From: Parvibaculum sp040390855
GTDB taxonomy: Bacteria; Pseudomonadota; Alphaproteobacteria; Parvibaculales; Parvibaculaceae
Direction of reading: 5' to 3'
Assembly: GCA_040390855.1 (NCBI GenBank)
Contig: JAZJXO010000023.1
Location: forward strand, 1 to 64,000
DNA: 64,000 nucleotides
The notes beneath the pieces were generated by a model that was not told where the DNA came from, did no database searches, and saw only the letters and a list, made by a program, of their open reading frames with translations. Both the position numbers and the translations under genes were made by a program. This document shows, piece by piece, positions 1 to 9,015 of the stretch; positions within the stretch are counted from its first letter, which is position 1, and every line of letters begins with the position of its first letter.

Positions 1-2
1 AT

Positions 3-26
3 CTCCTCCAAAGGGAATCCCCTTTG
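3..26 (-). promoter_or_regulatory. Hairpin and strong Shine-Dalgarno facing out of the window
   Basis: Bases 9-15 (CAAAGGG) and 20-26 (CCCTTTG) form a perfect 7-bp hairpin with a 4-base loop. On the minus strand the hairpin is followed directly by GGAGGAGAT at the window edge, which looks like a ribosome binding site for a gene starting just left of base 1. That gene is not in the window, so this is inference from the edge sequence. Confidence 0.3.
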
Positions 27-153
27 AATCAGTCATATGTCATCCCGCTCTAGGGTGTGCGCCCTAATCAGTGGTGATGCTCTTGCAGCGACTCGTGAAC
101 CGGATGTGTGCGGCACTGTGGTCTTTTCGGCTACGGGGCATCAGGACGAAGAG

Positions 154-203
154 ATCAAGCTCGCGGCTTCAAAGATCGGAATCTTTTAGCCGTCGAGCTT
201 GAT
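154..203 (-). terminator. Long hairpin after the RND pump operon
   Basis: ATCAAGCTCG at 154-163 plus CGGCT pairs with AGCCG plus CGAGCTTGAT at 188-203, with a single bulged T. Inside it a second stem (AAAGAT/ATCTTT) closes on a CGGA loop, so almost the whole 50 bases can fold into one rod. It lies about 20 bases beyond the stop of the efflux permease, where a terminator is expected. There is no T tract on either strand, so if it terminates transcription it is not a classical intrinsic terminator; it may instead protect the mRNA 3' end. Confidence 0.45.
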
Positions 204-222
204 TGTCATAATGTCGGCCTCG

Positions 223-3200
223 TCATGCGCTGACGGGTTCGACCATGGCGTCGTCATTCTCGTCGCCGTCGTGCTCTTCGGCCAGCATCATATACATGGC
301 AGGCACCACGAAGAGCGTGAAGAGTGTGCCGATGGCAAGGCCTGTTGCGATGACAAGGCCTAGGTTGAAGCGCGAGGCTGCGCCAGCGCCGCTCGACAGA
401 ATAAGCGGCATCACGCCGAGCACCATGGCCGATGTCGTCATCAGAATGGGACGCAAACGGATGCTGGTCGCTTCCTCGATGGCTTCGCGCTTTGTCTTGC
501 CCTCTTCCTGCAACGTGTTGGCGAATTCCACGATGAGAATGCCGTGCTTGCTGATCAGGCCGATCAGCGTCACGAGGCCTACCTGCGTATAGATGTTGAG
601 GCTCGCGCCGCCGATACCTGTGACGATGAAGAGCAGCGCACCGCTGATCGACATGGGCACTGTGATCAGGATGATCGCCGGATCGCGGAAGCTTTCGAAT
701 TGCGCGGAGAGCGTCAGGAAGATGATGATGAGCGCGAAGACGAAGGTAACGATAATGGCGCTGGATTCATTCATGTACTGGCGTGAGGGGCCGGAGAAAT
801 CGATCGTGTAGCCCGGCGGGATATTATCGGCGGCGATCTTCTGCAAGGCCTTCAGAGCATCACCTGTGGCGATACCGGGCATGGCAACGCCGGAGAGTGT
901 AGCGGCATTCAACTGCTGAAAGTGGTTGAGCGTTTCGGGAACGGTGGTCGTCTCGAAATGTGCAACCGTCGAGAGCGGTACGCTGCTGCCGTCGGCCGTG
1001 TTGATATAATATTTGTTGAGTTGGTCGACATTCAGCCGGAACTTTTGCTGGACCTGTGGAATGACTTTGTAGGAGCGGCCTTCAAGGCTGAAATAATTGA
1101 CATAACCGCCGCCGAGCATGGACGACATGGCCGCGCCGACATCGTTCATGGTCAGGCCCATCTGGGCGACCTTGTCGCGGTCGATGACGAGTTCGGATTG
1201 GGGCTTGTCGAATTTGAGATCGGAATCGAGAAACACGAAATTGCCGCTCGCCTGTGCTTTGCCGAGGATCGTCTGGGCGACCTCATAAAGCTGGCCGAAA
1301 CCTTCCGTTGTCTGAATGACGAGCGATATGGGCAGGCCGCTCGCGCCGGGCAGGGCTGGCGGCTGGAACATGACGATGCGTGCTTCCGGTATAATGGCGA
1401 GTTCCTGTTGCAAGGCTTGCTGCAACTCTGCGGAACTGACCGAGCGTTCGTCCCACGGTACGGTGACAAGACCAGCCACGGTGGATGACGCGGAGACGGC
1501 CTGGAAAACGTGATCCATTTCAGGATGTTTGGCATAGGCGTCGAAGACTTTGGCGCTGGTGATCGCGCGTTGCTGCTGCGAAGCCGTGGGCGCTGACGTG
1601 ATGAAGCCGATGACGATGCCCTGGTCTTCCTCCGGTGCCAGTTCCGCTTTGGAATAGGTATAGAAGAAATAGATGCTGGCGACGACGATAGCAGCGAAGA
1701 CGGCCACGACCGGTAGTTCGTTGAGGCTCGTATGTAACAAGCTGAGATAGCGGTGGCGCAGTTTTTCAAAGCGCTCGTCGATATAGACGACGATGCGTTT
1801 TTCCCATGCGCTGGTGCTCGGATCATTATGTGGTTTGAGAAAGCGGGCGCACATCATGGGCGATAGGGTGAGCGCGATAATGGCGGATACGGTGACGGCG
1901 CCGACAAGTGTGAAGGCAAATTCGGTAAAGAGTGCGCCTGTGAGGCCGCCCATGAAACCGATCGGGATATAAACCGCAATCAGCACGACGGTCATGGTGA
2001 TGATAGGGCCGCTCAATTCGCGTGCGGCGAGCGTCGCGGCTTGGGTCGGTGTCTGGCCTTCTTCCATATGGCGGTTGACGTTTTCGACGACAATGATGGC
2101 GTCGTCGACGACAAGGCCGATGGAGAGAACCAGCGCCAGCAGCGTCAGCAGGTTGATCGAGAAGCCGAACATCACCATGAAGGTGAACGCACCGATGAGC
2201 GAGAGCGGGATGGCGAGTGTCGGGATCAGGACCGAGCGTGGCGAGCCGAGGAACATGAAAACGACGAGCGTGACGATGATCAGCGCTTCAACAAGTGTGC
2301 GCACGACTTCGTTGATCGAGCTGGTGACGAACTTTGTCGCGTCATAGGCAATCGCGCCGCGCAGACCTTCGGGAAGCTGGGCCTGAATCTCGGGGAAGAT
2401 ATTGCGGATACGCTTGGTCACGTCGAGAAGGTTCGCAGTCGGTGCGACCTTGATGCCGATTTGCACCGAGGGTTTGCCGTCGAAATAGGCGGATGATTCA
2501 TAATCTTCCGCGCCGAGCGAAACATTGGCGACGTCTTCGAGGCGGACAGAGGCTCCGTTTGCCGTCTTGACGATGAGGTTGCGAAAATCATCGAGCGAAC
2601 TGGCGCTAGTGTTTGCGGTCAGATCGACTTGCACCATCTGGCCCTTGGTGGAACCGAGCGCCGAGAGGAAGCTGTTGCGGGCCAGCGCGGTGCGGATGTC
2701 GGTTGCGGTCAGGCCATAGGCCGAGAGCTTGTCTGGGTCCATCCAGACGCGCAGTGCGAAGCGCTTTTCGCCAAGAAATTCGGCCTGCTGCACACCTTCG
2801 ACGGCCTGTAGTTTGGGTGCGACAACGCGCAGCAGATAGTCGCTGATCTGATTGTTGGCGAGTACGTCCGACGAAAAGCCGAGATACATGCTGCTAATCG
2901 TCTCGCCGACGGCAATGGTGATGACAGGGTCCTGGGCCTCGGTCGGCAACTGGTTGCGGACGGCGTTGACGCGCGTGTTGATTTCGGTCAGCGCCTTGGC
3001 GCTGTCATAGTTCAGACGGATCTGCACATGAATGACCGACACGCCCGGCGAGCTTGTCGAGTTCATGTAGTCGATGCCGTTGGCTTGTGCGATAGAGCTT
3101 TCAAGCGGCGTGGTGATGAAGCCGGAGACCAGTTCGGCGCTGGCGCCGAAATAAGTGGTTGAGACCGTGACGACGGCGTTTTCCGTGCGTGGAAACTGGA

Positions 3201-3303
3201 GCACGGGCAGCTGCGAGACGGAGCGCAAGCCGAGCACAAGGATGAGCAGGCTTATGACAGTGGCAAGGACCGGCCGCTTGATGAAAATGTCTGTGAAATT
3301 CAT
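223..3303 (-). CDS. RND-family efflux pump inner-membrane permease (AcrB/MexF-like)
   Basis: A proton-driven HAE1-type RND transporter that would export drugs or other amphiphiles from periplasm and inner membrane through an outer-membrane channel. The 1026-residue length is normal for the family. The N-terminus IFIKRPVLATV, the large periplasmic loop after it, and the paired aspartates D400-D401 in GLVVDDAII (equivalent to AcrB D407/D408 in TM4) are all present, as is the repeat of this organisation in the second half. It lies 6 bases after the adaptor gene in one operon. No outer-membrane channel gene and no local regulator are seen, so the pump probably borrows a TolC-like channel. Substrate cannot be read from the sequence. 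Confidence 0.95.
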   Translation of the reverse strand: MNFTDIFIKRPVLATVISLLILVLGLRSVSQLPVLQFPRTENAVVTVSTTYFGASAELVSGFITTPLESSIAQANGIDYMNSTSSPGVSVIHVQIRLNYDSAKALTEINTRVNAVRNQLPTEAQDPVITIAVGETISSMYLGFSSDVLANNQISDYLLRVVAPKLQAVEGVQQAEFLGEKRFALRVWMDPDKLSAYGLTATDIRTALARNSFLSALGSTKGQMVQVDLTANTSASSLDDFRNLIVKTANGASVRLEDVANVSLGAEDYESSAYFDGKPSVQIGIKVAPTANLLDVTKRIRNIFPEIQAQLPEGLRGAIAYDATKFVTSSINEVVRTLVEALIIVTLVVFMFLGSPRSVLIPTLAIPLSLIGAFTFMVMFGFSINLLTLLALVLSIGLVVDDAIIVVENVNRHMEEGQTPTQAATLAARELSGPIITMTVVLIAVYIPIGFMGGLTGALFTEFAFTLVGAVTVSAIIALTLSPMMCARFLKPHNDPSTSAWEKRIVVYIDERFEKLRHRYLSLLHTSLNELPVVAVFAAIVVASIYFFYTYSKAELAPEEDQGIVIGFITSAPTASQQQRAITSAKVFDAYAKHPEMDHVFQAVSASSTVAGLVTVPWDERSVSSAELQQALQQELAIIPEARIVMFQPPALPGASGLPISLVIQTTEGFGQLYEVAQTILGKAQASGNFVFLDSDLKFDKPQSELVIDRDKVAQMGLTMNDVGAAMSSMLGGGYVNYFSLEGRSYKVIPQVQQKFRLNVDQLNKYYINTADGSSVPLSTVAHFETTTVPETLNHFQQLNAATLSGVAMPGIATGDALKALQKIAADNIPPGYTIDFSGPSRQYMNESSAIIVTFVFALIIIFLTLSAQFESFRDPAIILITVPMSISGALLFIVTGIGGASLNIYTQVGLVTLIGLISKHGILIVEFANTLQEEGKTKREAIEEATSIRLRPILMTTSAMVLGVMPLILSSGAGAASRFNLGLVIATGLAIGTLFTLFVVPAMYMMLAEEHDGDENDDAMVEPVSA

Positions 3304-3309
3304 TTTGAC

Positions 3310-4443
3310 TTACTGGTCCTGCATCTGGGGTGCAGCATCATTGGGCAGCGGGGTCTCGTTGTTGAGCGCAAGCGGCGTGTCGTTTTTGAGTTTCAACTGA
3401 CCGCTGGTAACAATCGTGTCGCCTGCGGACACACCTTCGATGACGGCGACCTGATCGCCGCGACGCTTGCCGGTCTTGACGAATTTCTGTTTTGCCTTGA
3501 GTGGTATTTTGCCGTCTTCGTCGGCTTCGCCCTTGATGACGAGGAAGACTGTCTCACCGTAAGGATTATAGGTGATGGCGGTCTGCGGCAGCGTCAGTTG
3601 CTTTTCTTTCGCGCCGGTCGTGATGGTGATGGAGCCGAACATGCCGGGCAGCAGCTTGCGGTCGGCATTGGCGAGTTCGGCGCGCACCGAGATGTTGCGC
3701 GTCACGGGGTCGAGCTTGGGATCAAGCGCCAGCACTTTGCCGGTGAAGGTTTCGTCGGGATAGGCGTCTGTGTGAACCGTCACGTCCTGACCGACGGAGA
3801 CGAGGCGCACTTCGCTCTGGGGCAGGGTGAAGTCGATATAGATGGGTTCGAGCGCTTGCAGCGTTGTGACCTTCTGGCCTGCGGTCAGATATTGCCCGAT
3901 GTCGACGAGGCGGATGCCGACATGACCGTCGAAGGGCGCGCGGATTTGTTTTTTGTCGACAAGGGCCTGTTGGGCCGCAACCTGCGCTTCGGCGCTTTTG
4001 AGGTTGGCGGTCGCGTTGTCGAGCTGGGCCTGGCTGACGGTGCGGCTGCGCACGAGTTCCTTGCTGCGGTTATAGGTGAGCCGCGCGAGATCGGCCGAGG
4101 CCTGAAGCGCTTTCAGTTTCCCCACATCGTCCTCGTCGGCAAAGCTGATCAGCACATCGCCTTTTTTGACATAGCTGTCGGACTCGAACGCGATGTTGGA
4201 GACGATGCCGGAAAGTTGGGGTGTGATGTCGGTGCCGTTCTTGGCTTTCAATGTGCCGACGGCGCTGATTGTTGGTTCCCATTCTTCGTAGCCGACTACG
4301 GTGGAGGACACGGTCTGCGGCTGGGAGCTCATACCGGCAATAAAGTGGGCGATGAGGAGTTTTTTACCGATCACAAATGTGAAGACGAGGCCGAGGATCA
4401 CGGCGGTGATTACCAGCATGATGGTCATGCGTTTCGTCAACAT
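3310..4443 (-). CDS. RND efflux periplasmic adaptor (membrane fusion protein)
   Basis: Periplasmic adaptor subunit linking the RND permease to an outer-membrane channel. The start at 4443 (MLTKRMTIML) is chosen because GGAG stands 5 bases upstream; the open frame continues upstream to 4605 but that extension lacks hydrophobic or family character. The 377-residue product begins with an anchor helix (about residues 8-28), then has the barrel-sandwich (lipoyl-like) halves flanking an alpha-helical hairpin rich in Ala/Gln/Lys, and ends with the beta-barrel and membrane-proximal domains. It is the first gene of the operon, followed after 6 bases by the permease. Confidence 0.93.
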   Translation of the reverse strand: MLTKRMTIMLVITAVILGLVFTFVIGKKLLIAHFIAGMSSQPQTVSSTVVGYEEWEPTISAVGTLKAKNGTDITPQLSGIVSNIAFESDSYVKKGDVLISFADEDDVGKLKALQASADLARLTYNRSKELVRSRTVSQAQLDNATANLKSAEAQVAAQQALVDKKQIRAPFDGHVGIRLVDIGQYLTAGQKVTTLQALEPIYIDFTLPQSEVRLVSVGQDVTVHTDAYPDETFTGKVLALDPKLDPVTRNISVRAELANADRKLLPGMFGSITITTGAKEKQLTLPQTAITYNPYGETVFLVIKGEADEDGKIPLKAKQKFVKTGKRRGDQVAVIEGVSAGDTIVTSGQLKLKNDTPLALNNETPLPNDAAPQMQDQ

Positions 4444-4499
4444 GGGGGACTCCGGATCGAATTCAGATGAATGGGCGGGGGGCGCTTCGGTAGAAGCTA

Positions 4500-4528
4500 T
4501 GTATATAGAGCGGCATTCGGACCGGCAA
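4500..4528 (-). promoter_or_regulatory. Candidate promoter of the efflux operon
   Basis: On the minus strand TTGCCG (4528-4523) and TATACA (4505-4500) are separated by 17 bases, a reasonable sigma-70 arrangement about 57 bases before the adaptor start codon. No convincing repressor site overlaps it. This is read by eye only. Confidence 0.4.
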
Positions 4529-4681
4529 AAGAGCCGTGAGCGAGGATTGCGCGAGGAAATGAAGCTAAATGGGGAGAGCGGGCATTTTTCTTTGCAAAGC
4601 CGCACAAGTCTGCGGAATTTTCAAGTCAGGACCCTGGTTATAACCCGAGTCACAAATTTGGGATCAGCCAGTAGTCGTAGG

Positions 4682-4737
4682 ATCGTTTATCACGATGTTC
4701 TTGTGAGGCAAAGCTCATTGGCGTAGATTTCACGCCA
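4682..4737. promoter_or_regulatory. Two inverted repeats between efflux operon and methyltransferase
   Basis: ATCGT-n5-ACGAT lies at about 4682-4696 and TGGCGT-n7-ACGCCA at 4719-4737. Both are perfect and operator-sized, in the gap between two divergently read units. Either could bind a regulator of the efflux pump or of the methyltransferase leader, but neither matches a site I recognise. Confidence 0.25.
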
Positions 4738-4791
4738 TGTGATTTGAGGATTGATGCAATGAACATTCAATTTGGCAGCAATGGCGCGTGG

Positions 4792-4875
4792 TGGACCACC
4801 TGACGGGTGGCCCAGACATGTCGCATATCGACTTGCCGGATTGGCCGCCCCGTTTGGAGGCGGCATTTTTGTTTT
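4792..4875 (+). promoter_or_regulatory. Structured leader with intrinsic terminator before the methyltransferase
   Basis: Three consecutive hairpins are visible: TGG-CCACC (4792-4800) with GGTGG-CCA (4806-4814) and one A/C mismatch, GTCG (4820-4823) with CGAC (4829-4832), and GCCGCC (4844-4849) with GGCGGC (4859-4864). The last is followed at once by ATTTTTGTTTT, the signature of an intrinsic terminator on the plus strand, 70 bases before the methyltransferase start. It could be an attenuator or riboswitch expression platform, or the 3' end of a separate small RNA. It does not fit the SAM-II or guanidine-II consensus as I know them. Confidence 0.5.
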
Positions 4876-4944
4876 CGGGTCTCATTGAAAACACGCCGCT
4901 GACAAAGGGGCGTCGCTTTTCCGGTTTTATACGGAGAAGAGAAA

Positions 4945-5652
4945 ATGAAGACGCAAGCACAGAACAGGCAAAATGAATTCAATCTTGGCGGCATCGTGCC
5001 CTGGGGCCGCCGGTTCGACGAGTACGAGGCCTTTTTCGCGCTGAAGGATGTGGCGCAGGGCGCGCGCATTGTTGATGTCGGCGGCGGCCCCGCCTCCTTT
5101 GCAAGCGAGGCCGCTATGCGCGGACTCAATGTGACGGCGGTTGATCCGCTCTATCAGACCGCCCCGCAGGCGATCCGTGATCAGTTCGATCTGACGGCGC
5201 GCGCGATGCGGTCAGGCATGGCGGCAGCGTCCTATCGTTTCAACTGGAAATTCTACGGTTCCGAGCAGCGGGTGCATCAGCGCAGACAGGCGGCGCTGGA
5301 TTTGTTTCTGGAGGATTTCCACCGCGAAGGGTCGTCGCGCTATGTGACGGGTGCCCTGCCGCATCTGCCATGTGCCGACGGTGCTTTCGATCTCGCGCTG
5401 TCGTCACATCTGCTGTTTCTCTATGGCGACGAACTTAATGCCGCATTTCACGTTGCGGCAATGCGCGAATTGCTGCGCGTAGCGCGTGAGGTGCGGGTCT
5501 TTCCGCTGGTCAATCTGGATGGTCGCCCGTCGAGCCATTTGTCTGTCGTCATGCGGGCGCTGGCAGCAGACGGATTTGCGCTCGTACTGCAACCGGTAGA
5601 TTTCGAGTTTCAAATCGGCGCCACGAAAATGCTGCGCGTCACGCATGATTAG
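4945..5652 (+). CDS. Class I SAM-dependent methyltransferase
   Basis: A 235-residue protein with a clear S-adenosylmethionine motif I (IVDVGGGPA, residues 42-50) and an acidic residue closing the second strand (AVDP). The middle part carries a motif-IV-like region (ADGAFDLALSSHLLF) typical of small-molecule methyltransferases. GGAGAAGAG precedes the ATG. The substrate is unknown. It is preceded by a hairpin-rich leader with a terminator, and its last bases overlap by 4 the stop of the convergent alpha/beta hydrolase gene, so it is a single-gene unit. Confidence 0.8.
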   Translation: MKTQAQNRQNEFNLGGIVPWGRRFDEYEAFFALKDVAQGARIVDVGGGPASFASEAAMRGLNVTAVDPLYQTAPQAIRDQFDLTARAMRSGMAAASYRFNWKFYGSEQRVHQRRQAALDLFLEDFHREGSSRYVTGALPHLPCADGAFDLALSSHLLFLYGDELNAAFHVAAMRELLRVAREVRVFPLVNLDGRPSSHLSVVMRALAADGFALVLQPVDFEFQIGATKMLRVTHD

Positions 5653-6527
5653 AATTTGGCGAGGAACGCTTCAATCGCCTCGATGGCTTCCGGTTCGTCG
5701 AGGAAGGGCACATGGCCGCGATCTTTCACGGTGACGTGCGAGAGATTGGGATGCTCTCGCGCCATGCGTGTCACGGTTTTGGCGCTCAGAATGTCGGAGT
5801 TCTCGCCGCGTATGACAAGCACCGGCACATGGCCGAGCGCCTTGAACTGCGGCCACATGGATGGCGGAGCCTGTGCGGCGTCGAGGCCCTTGCGCAGGCC
5901 CAGACCGATCTTTGCGTCGTAATCTGCTTTGGGTGCGCCCCCTTCTTCGGCGAAGGTGAGCCGCGCATAGTCGTACCAGTCGTCGCCTGAAAGCGTCGGA
6001 AATTCGCGCTCGTTCATCAGGCGGAGCTTGAAAGCGGCCTCCGTCCAGCTCGGCGGTGTTTCCATCACGCCGGCATAGGACGCAATCCGTTTCAGCCCCG
6101 CCGTTTCGATTTCCGGTCCGATGTCATTGAGGATCGCGCCGCGCAGGACATTGGGCCGGTTCGCGGCCATGAGCATGGTGATGATGCCGCCGCGCGACGT
6201 ACCGATGAAAACAGCATGGCGGATATTGACCGCGCTCATCAGATCGAAAATATCGAGCATCTCGTTTTGCGGCGTGTAGTCGGTCCAGCTTTCGCAAGAT
6301 TGCGAGCGCCCGCGCCCGCGCAGATCGGGACAGAGCACACGCCGCGATTGGGCAAGGTGACGGGCCAGCCTATCAAAATCTTTCGAATTGCGCGTGAGGC
6401 CGGGCAGGCAGATGACCGGCACTTCGCGTGACAGGCGGTTGCCATAGTCGCGGGCGTAAAGACGCAAACCGTCCTGTGACGTATAGAAAAGATCAACCGG
6501 CTCGATCTGGTTTGAAATGTAGGTCAT
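5649..6527 (-). CDS. Alpha/beta hydrolase
   Basis: A 292-residue alpha/beta-fold hydrolase. The nucleophile elbow GTSRGG places the catalytic serine at 111; D245 and H272 (DRGHVPFLDEP) complete the triad, and the oxyanion region is LPGLTRNS at 41-48. Substrate is unknown; the family includes esterases, lipases and haloalkane-dehalogenase-like proteins. Its ATG overlaps the stop of the upstream lytic transglycosylase gene by 4 bases, implying translational coupling. Having no signal peptide, it should act in the cytoplasm. Confidence 0.88.
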   Translation of the reverse strand: MTYISNQIEPVDLFYTSQDGLRLYARDYGNRLSREVPVICLPGLTRNSKDFDRLARHLAQSRRVLCPDLRGRGRSQSCESWTDYTPQNEMLDIFDLMSAVNIRHAVFIGTSRGGIITMLMAANRPNVLRGAILNDIGPEIETAGLKRIASYAGVMETPPSWTEAAFKLRLMNEREFPTLSGDDWYDYARLTFAEEGGAPKADYDAKIGLGLRKGLDAAQAPPSMWPQFKALGHVPVLVIRGENSDILSAKTVTRMAREHPNLSHVTVKDRGHVPFLDEPEAIEAIEAFLAKF

Positions 6528-8950
6528 GGCTTGGCGTGCTGGCGTTTCTTGGATGGCACAGATGGCCGGTCGGACGTTGAAATATCTGGCGCTTCCGGCC
6601 CGACATCCGGTGCAGCGGAGGCTTCTTCGGCGGCCGGTGAAGCGAGCGGGATATGACCGGGTCCGGGAACCGGCGTCGAGATCGGCGCGCCGGTGTTGCG
6701 GCGGATATCGTCTGCGATGCGGATCGTCTGCGGCGAGGTGCTCAACTGCGTGCGGTAGACTTCGAAATTCTCCATCACGCGCTGCACATAGTTACGCGTT
6801 TCGGAGAAGGGAATGTTCTCGATCCAGTCAATCGGATCAACGGCGGTGGAGCGCGGATCGCCGTAGGACTCCTGCCACTCGCCGACACGCGTCGCGCCCG
6901 CATTATAGGCCGCGATACTCATAATATAGGAGCCGTCATAGCCTTCGATCAGTGTGCCGAGATGCGCCGAGCCGAGCATGGCATTGTAAGCCGGATCGCT
7001 GGTGAGACGCGTGAGGGAATAAGGCATGTCGATTTGTCTCGCCGTCGCCCGTGCGGTGGCCGGCATCAGTTGCATCAGCCCGCGTGCGCCGACAGGGCTT
7101 CTCGCTTCGGGATCGAATTCGCTTTCCTGCCGCGACAATCCATAGACAAGCGCCTTCTCGACGCGGGGGCCTCTGGCGGCATAGGCGGGCATATATTTTG
7201 TCGGATAGGCCCGCTGCGGCAGCAGGAAGTTGCGCTGTACCGCCGTCTTCGCCACGCGCAGTGCGAGCTTCGGATCGCTCCAGCTCAGGGCCAGATCGTT
7301 CAGCATGATGAGTTCTTGCGGCGTCTGTAGCGTGTCCGCGAGATGAAGCATGAAGCCCCAGGATTGATCGTCGCGATGGAAGTCATGCAGGATTTGCGCG
7401 ACAGTGACGAGTTCTCTCTTTTTGAACCCCGCCTTTTCTGCTGCGGTCACTTTCGGTTCCTTGGGCAGATGCATCTTCGCGTCGCCGCCCTTCAGGCTAG
7501 CCAGCGCGACATTGCCAAGCTGGCCGTAAAATGTCGTCGGGTTGTTCGACGAGAGCCGGTAGTAGAGTTCGGCATTCTGCTTGTCGCCCTTGGCCGACGA
7601 GGCGCGGCCCAGCCAATAGTCGGCGCGTGCCGTGCTGATCGGTGTCGTGACAGCGTTTTTCAGCTTCTTGAAATGCGTCAGCGCCACATCGGGCTTGTTC
7701 AGAAATTGCAGCGCGATCCAGCCGGACATGAATTCGGCGTCCGCATAGTCGGTGCCGTCTTCCAGCCCGTGTCTGGAGACGATCGAATAGGCGTCCTGAT
7801 ATTGGCCGTTGGCCAGCGCTACGCGGGCGGCGATCTTGCGTTCGACCCACCATGCGTCGGGATCAATCATCTGATGCGGCTGCGCGGGGGCTGTGAGGAT
7901 CAGCGGCACGGTTGCATTGTCATTGCCGGTCTTGCGTTCATAGCGGATGCGGTCAAAGAGCAAACCGGCATCGCCCTTCATCGTGCCTGGCACGCGGCTC
8001 ACCGCATCCTGCGCTGTGTTCGAGCGTGTCATCAGGCGAATGCGGGCTTCGGCCAGTGCGGTTGCGTTGCTGCCGATAAGCGAGGCAGTGTAACGCGCGT
8101 CTGCCGTGCTGCGGTCCCAGAGCAGGCGGTCGAGCCGCGCCTTGTGCACGGCGGGGGTGAGTTGCGCGCTGTATGTGTTGATGATCTGGCGCTGGCGTGA
8201 TTGCGAAAAATCATCTTCTGCCCAGGCGCGCTGGATCCAGCTTTTGCCGTCCTTGGCTTTGCCCGTGGCGATCAGCGCCTTGCCATAGGCGATCTTGCCT
8301 TCGCCTGTCAGCGGCGGATGGGTGGCAAACCAGGCGATCACATCCTTGTTGTTCGGTGCGCCGCCCAGCAGCGCCTCTTCGGCGCGGCGCGACAGCATGG
8401 CCATGCGCGGCCAGGACGGGTTTTGCGTCTGGAAGGCGGTGATCTCGGCCAGTGTCGCGCCCGAGTCTTTGTTGACGAGGCGATACCAGAGGATGAATTT
8501 TTGCACCGGCTTGTTGCCGATGCGCAGGCGGTGGCGCATGGCCTCCGACCAGTTGCCGCGGTCGGCTTCGGCCAGCGCGTCTTTCAGCGCGTTGAGGTCG
8601 TTGGCATCGAGCAGGGCAGAGCGGATGGGTTCGGCGGGCGCTGGCTTCGGTTTGGCCGCGACCCGCTTTTTCTTCTTTTTGGATTTGGACGTTTTCTTTG
8701 TCGTCTTTTGGACGGGCTTCTTCGCCGTGGTTTCTTTTTTGGCTACGGGCTTTGTTTCGGGCTTGGCCACCGGCGTTGCCGCCGCGTAGAGGTCCGGTGC
8801 CTGCACGAAGACCAGACCGAGGGCAAGGCTCAGGGCACCCAGAACTGTTCGGATAGTCGTCCGGCGCGCAGGGTTGATCGAGCTGGGTTTGCCCGTGACT
8901 TTCGGCGATACGCTTGGCTGACCAGACAATTCGACTTCAACCCGTCCCAA
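6524..8950 (-). CDS. slt: Soluble lytic murein transglycosylase (Slt70-like)
   Basis: Periplasmic enzyme that cleaves the MurNAc-GlcNAc bond of peptidoglycan to form 1,6-anhydro-muropeptides. The 808-residue product starts with a basic stretch and a hydrophobic segment ending DLYAAA (about residues 37-57), then a Lys/Pro/Ala-rich linker, a long alpha-helical superhelix, and a C-terminal SLT domain with the catalytic glutamate in SRQESEFDP, then GLMQLMPATA and AAYNAGATRV. The tail is low complexity. The start is uncertain: the frame opens after a stop at 8975-8977 and only TTG codons (8950, 8929) are available, none with a good ribosome binding site. Confidence 0.9.
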   Translation of the reverse strand: MGRVEVELSGQPSVSPKVTGKPSSINPARRTTIRTVLGALSLALGLVFVQAPDLYAAATPVAKPETKPVAKKETTAKKPVQKTTKKTSKSKKKKKRVAAKPKPAPAEPIRSALLDANDLNALKDALAEADRGNWSEAMRHRLRIGNKPVQKFILWYRLVNKDSGATLAEITAFQTQNPSWPRMAMLSRRAEEALLGGAPNNKDVIAWFATHPPLTGEGKIAYGKALIATGKAKDGKSWIQRAWAEDDFSQSRQRQIINTYSAQLTPAVHKARLDRLLWDRSTADARYTASLIGSNATALAEARIRLMTRSNTAQDAVSRVPGTMKGDAGLLFDRIRYERKTGNDNATVPLILTAPAQPHQMIDPDAWWVERKIAARVALANGQYQDAYSIVSRHGLEDGTDYADAEFMSGWIALQFLNKPDVALTHFKKLKNAVTTPISTARADYWLGRASSAKGDKQNAELYYRLSSNNPTTFYGQLGNVALASLKGGDAKMHLPKEPKVTAAEKAGFKKRELVTVAQILHDFHRDDQSWGFMLHLADTLQTPQELIMLNDLALSWSDPKLALRVAKTAVQRNFLLPQRAYPTKYMPAYAARGPRVEKALVYGLSRQESEFDPEARSPVGARGLMQLMPATARATARQIDMPYSLTRLTSDPAYNAMLGSAHLGTLIEGYDGSYIMSIAAYNAGATRVGEWQESYGDPRSTAVDPIDWIENIPFSETRNYVQRVMENFEVYRTQLSTSPQTIRIADDIRRNTGAPISTPVPGPGHIPLASPAAEEASAAPDVGPEAPDISTSDRPSVPSKKRQHAKP

Positions 8951-8990
8951 AAAAAGCCGTAAGGCCCGACTACACTAATAAGGCCATGCC

Positions 8991-9015
8991 TATATAAGGG
9001 ACGCATCCTTATATA
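8991..9015. promoter_or_regulatory. 9-bp perfect inverted repeat in the slt/dapA divergent promoter region
   Basis: TATATAAGG (8991-8999) and CCTTATATA (9007-9015) are perfect inverted copies with a 7-base spacer. They sit 41 bases before the slt start and about 240 bases before dapA; each arm contains a TATA-like -10 element, one for each direction. This may be a divergent promoter pair, an operator, or both. The rest of the 8951-9252 gap shows no gene. Confidence 0.4.

Noticed and set aside
37..189. 50-codon plus-strand reading frame before the RND genes
   Set aside because: It has no ribosome binding site at a proper distance, no recognisable motif, and its end lies inside the 154-203 hairpin.
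4792..4875. Match to a SAM-II or guanidine-II riboswitch
   Set aside because: The loop TGACG and the stem sizes do not fit the ACGR double hairpin of guanidine-II, and the SAM-II pseudoknot elements are not seen.
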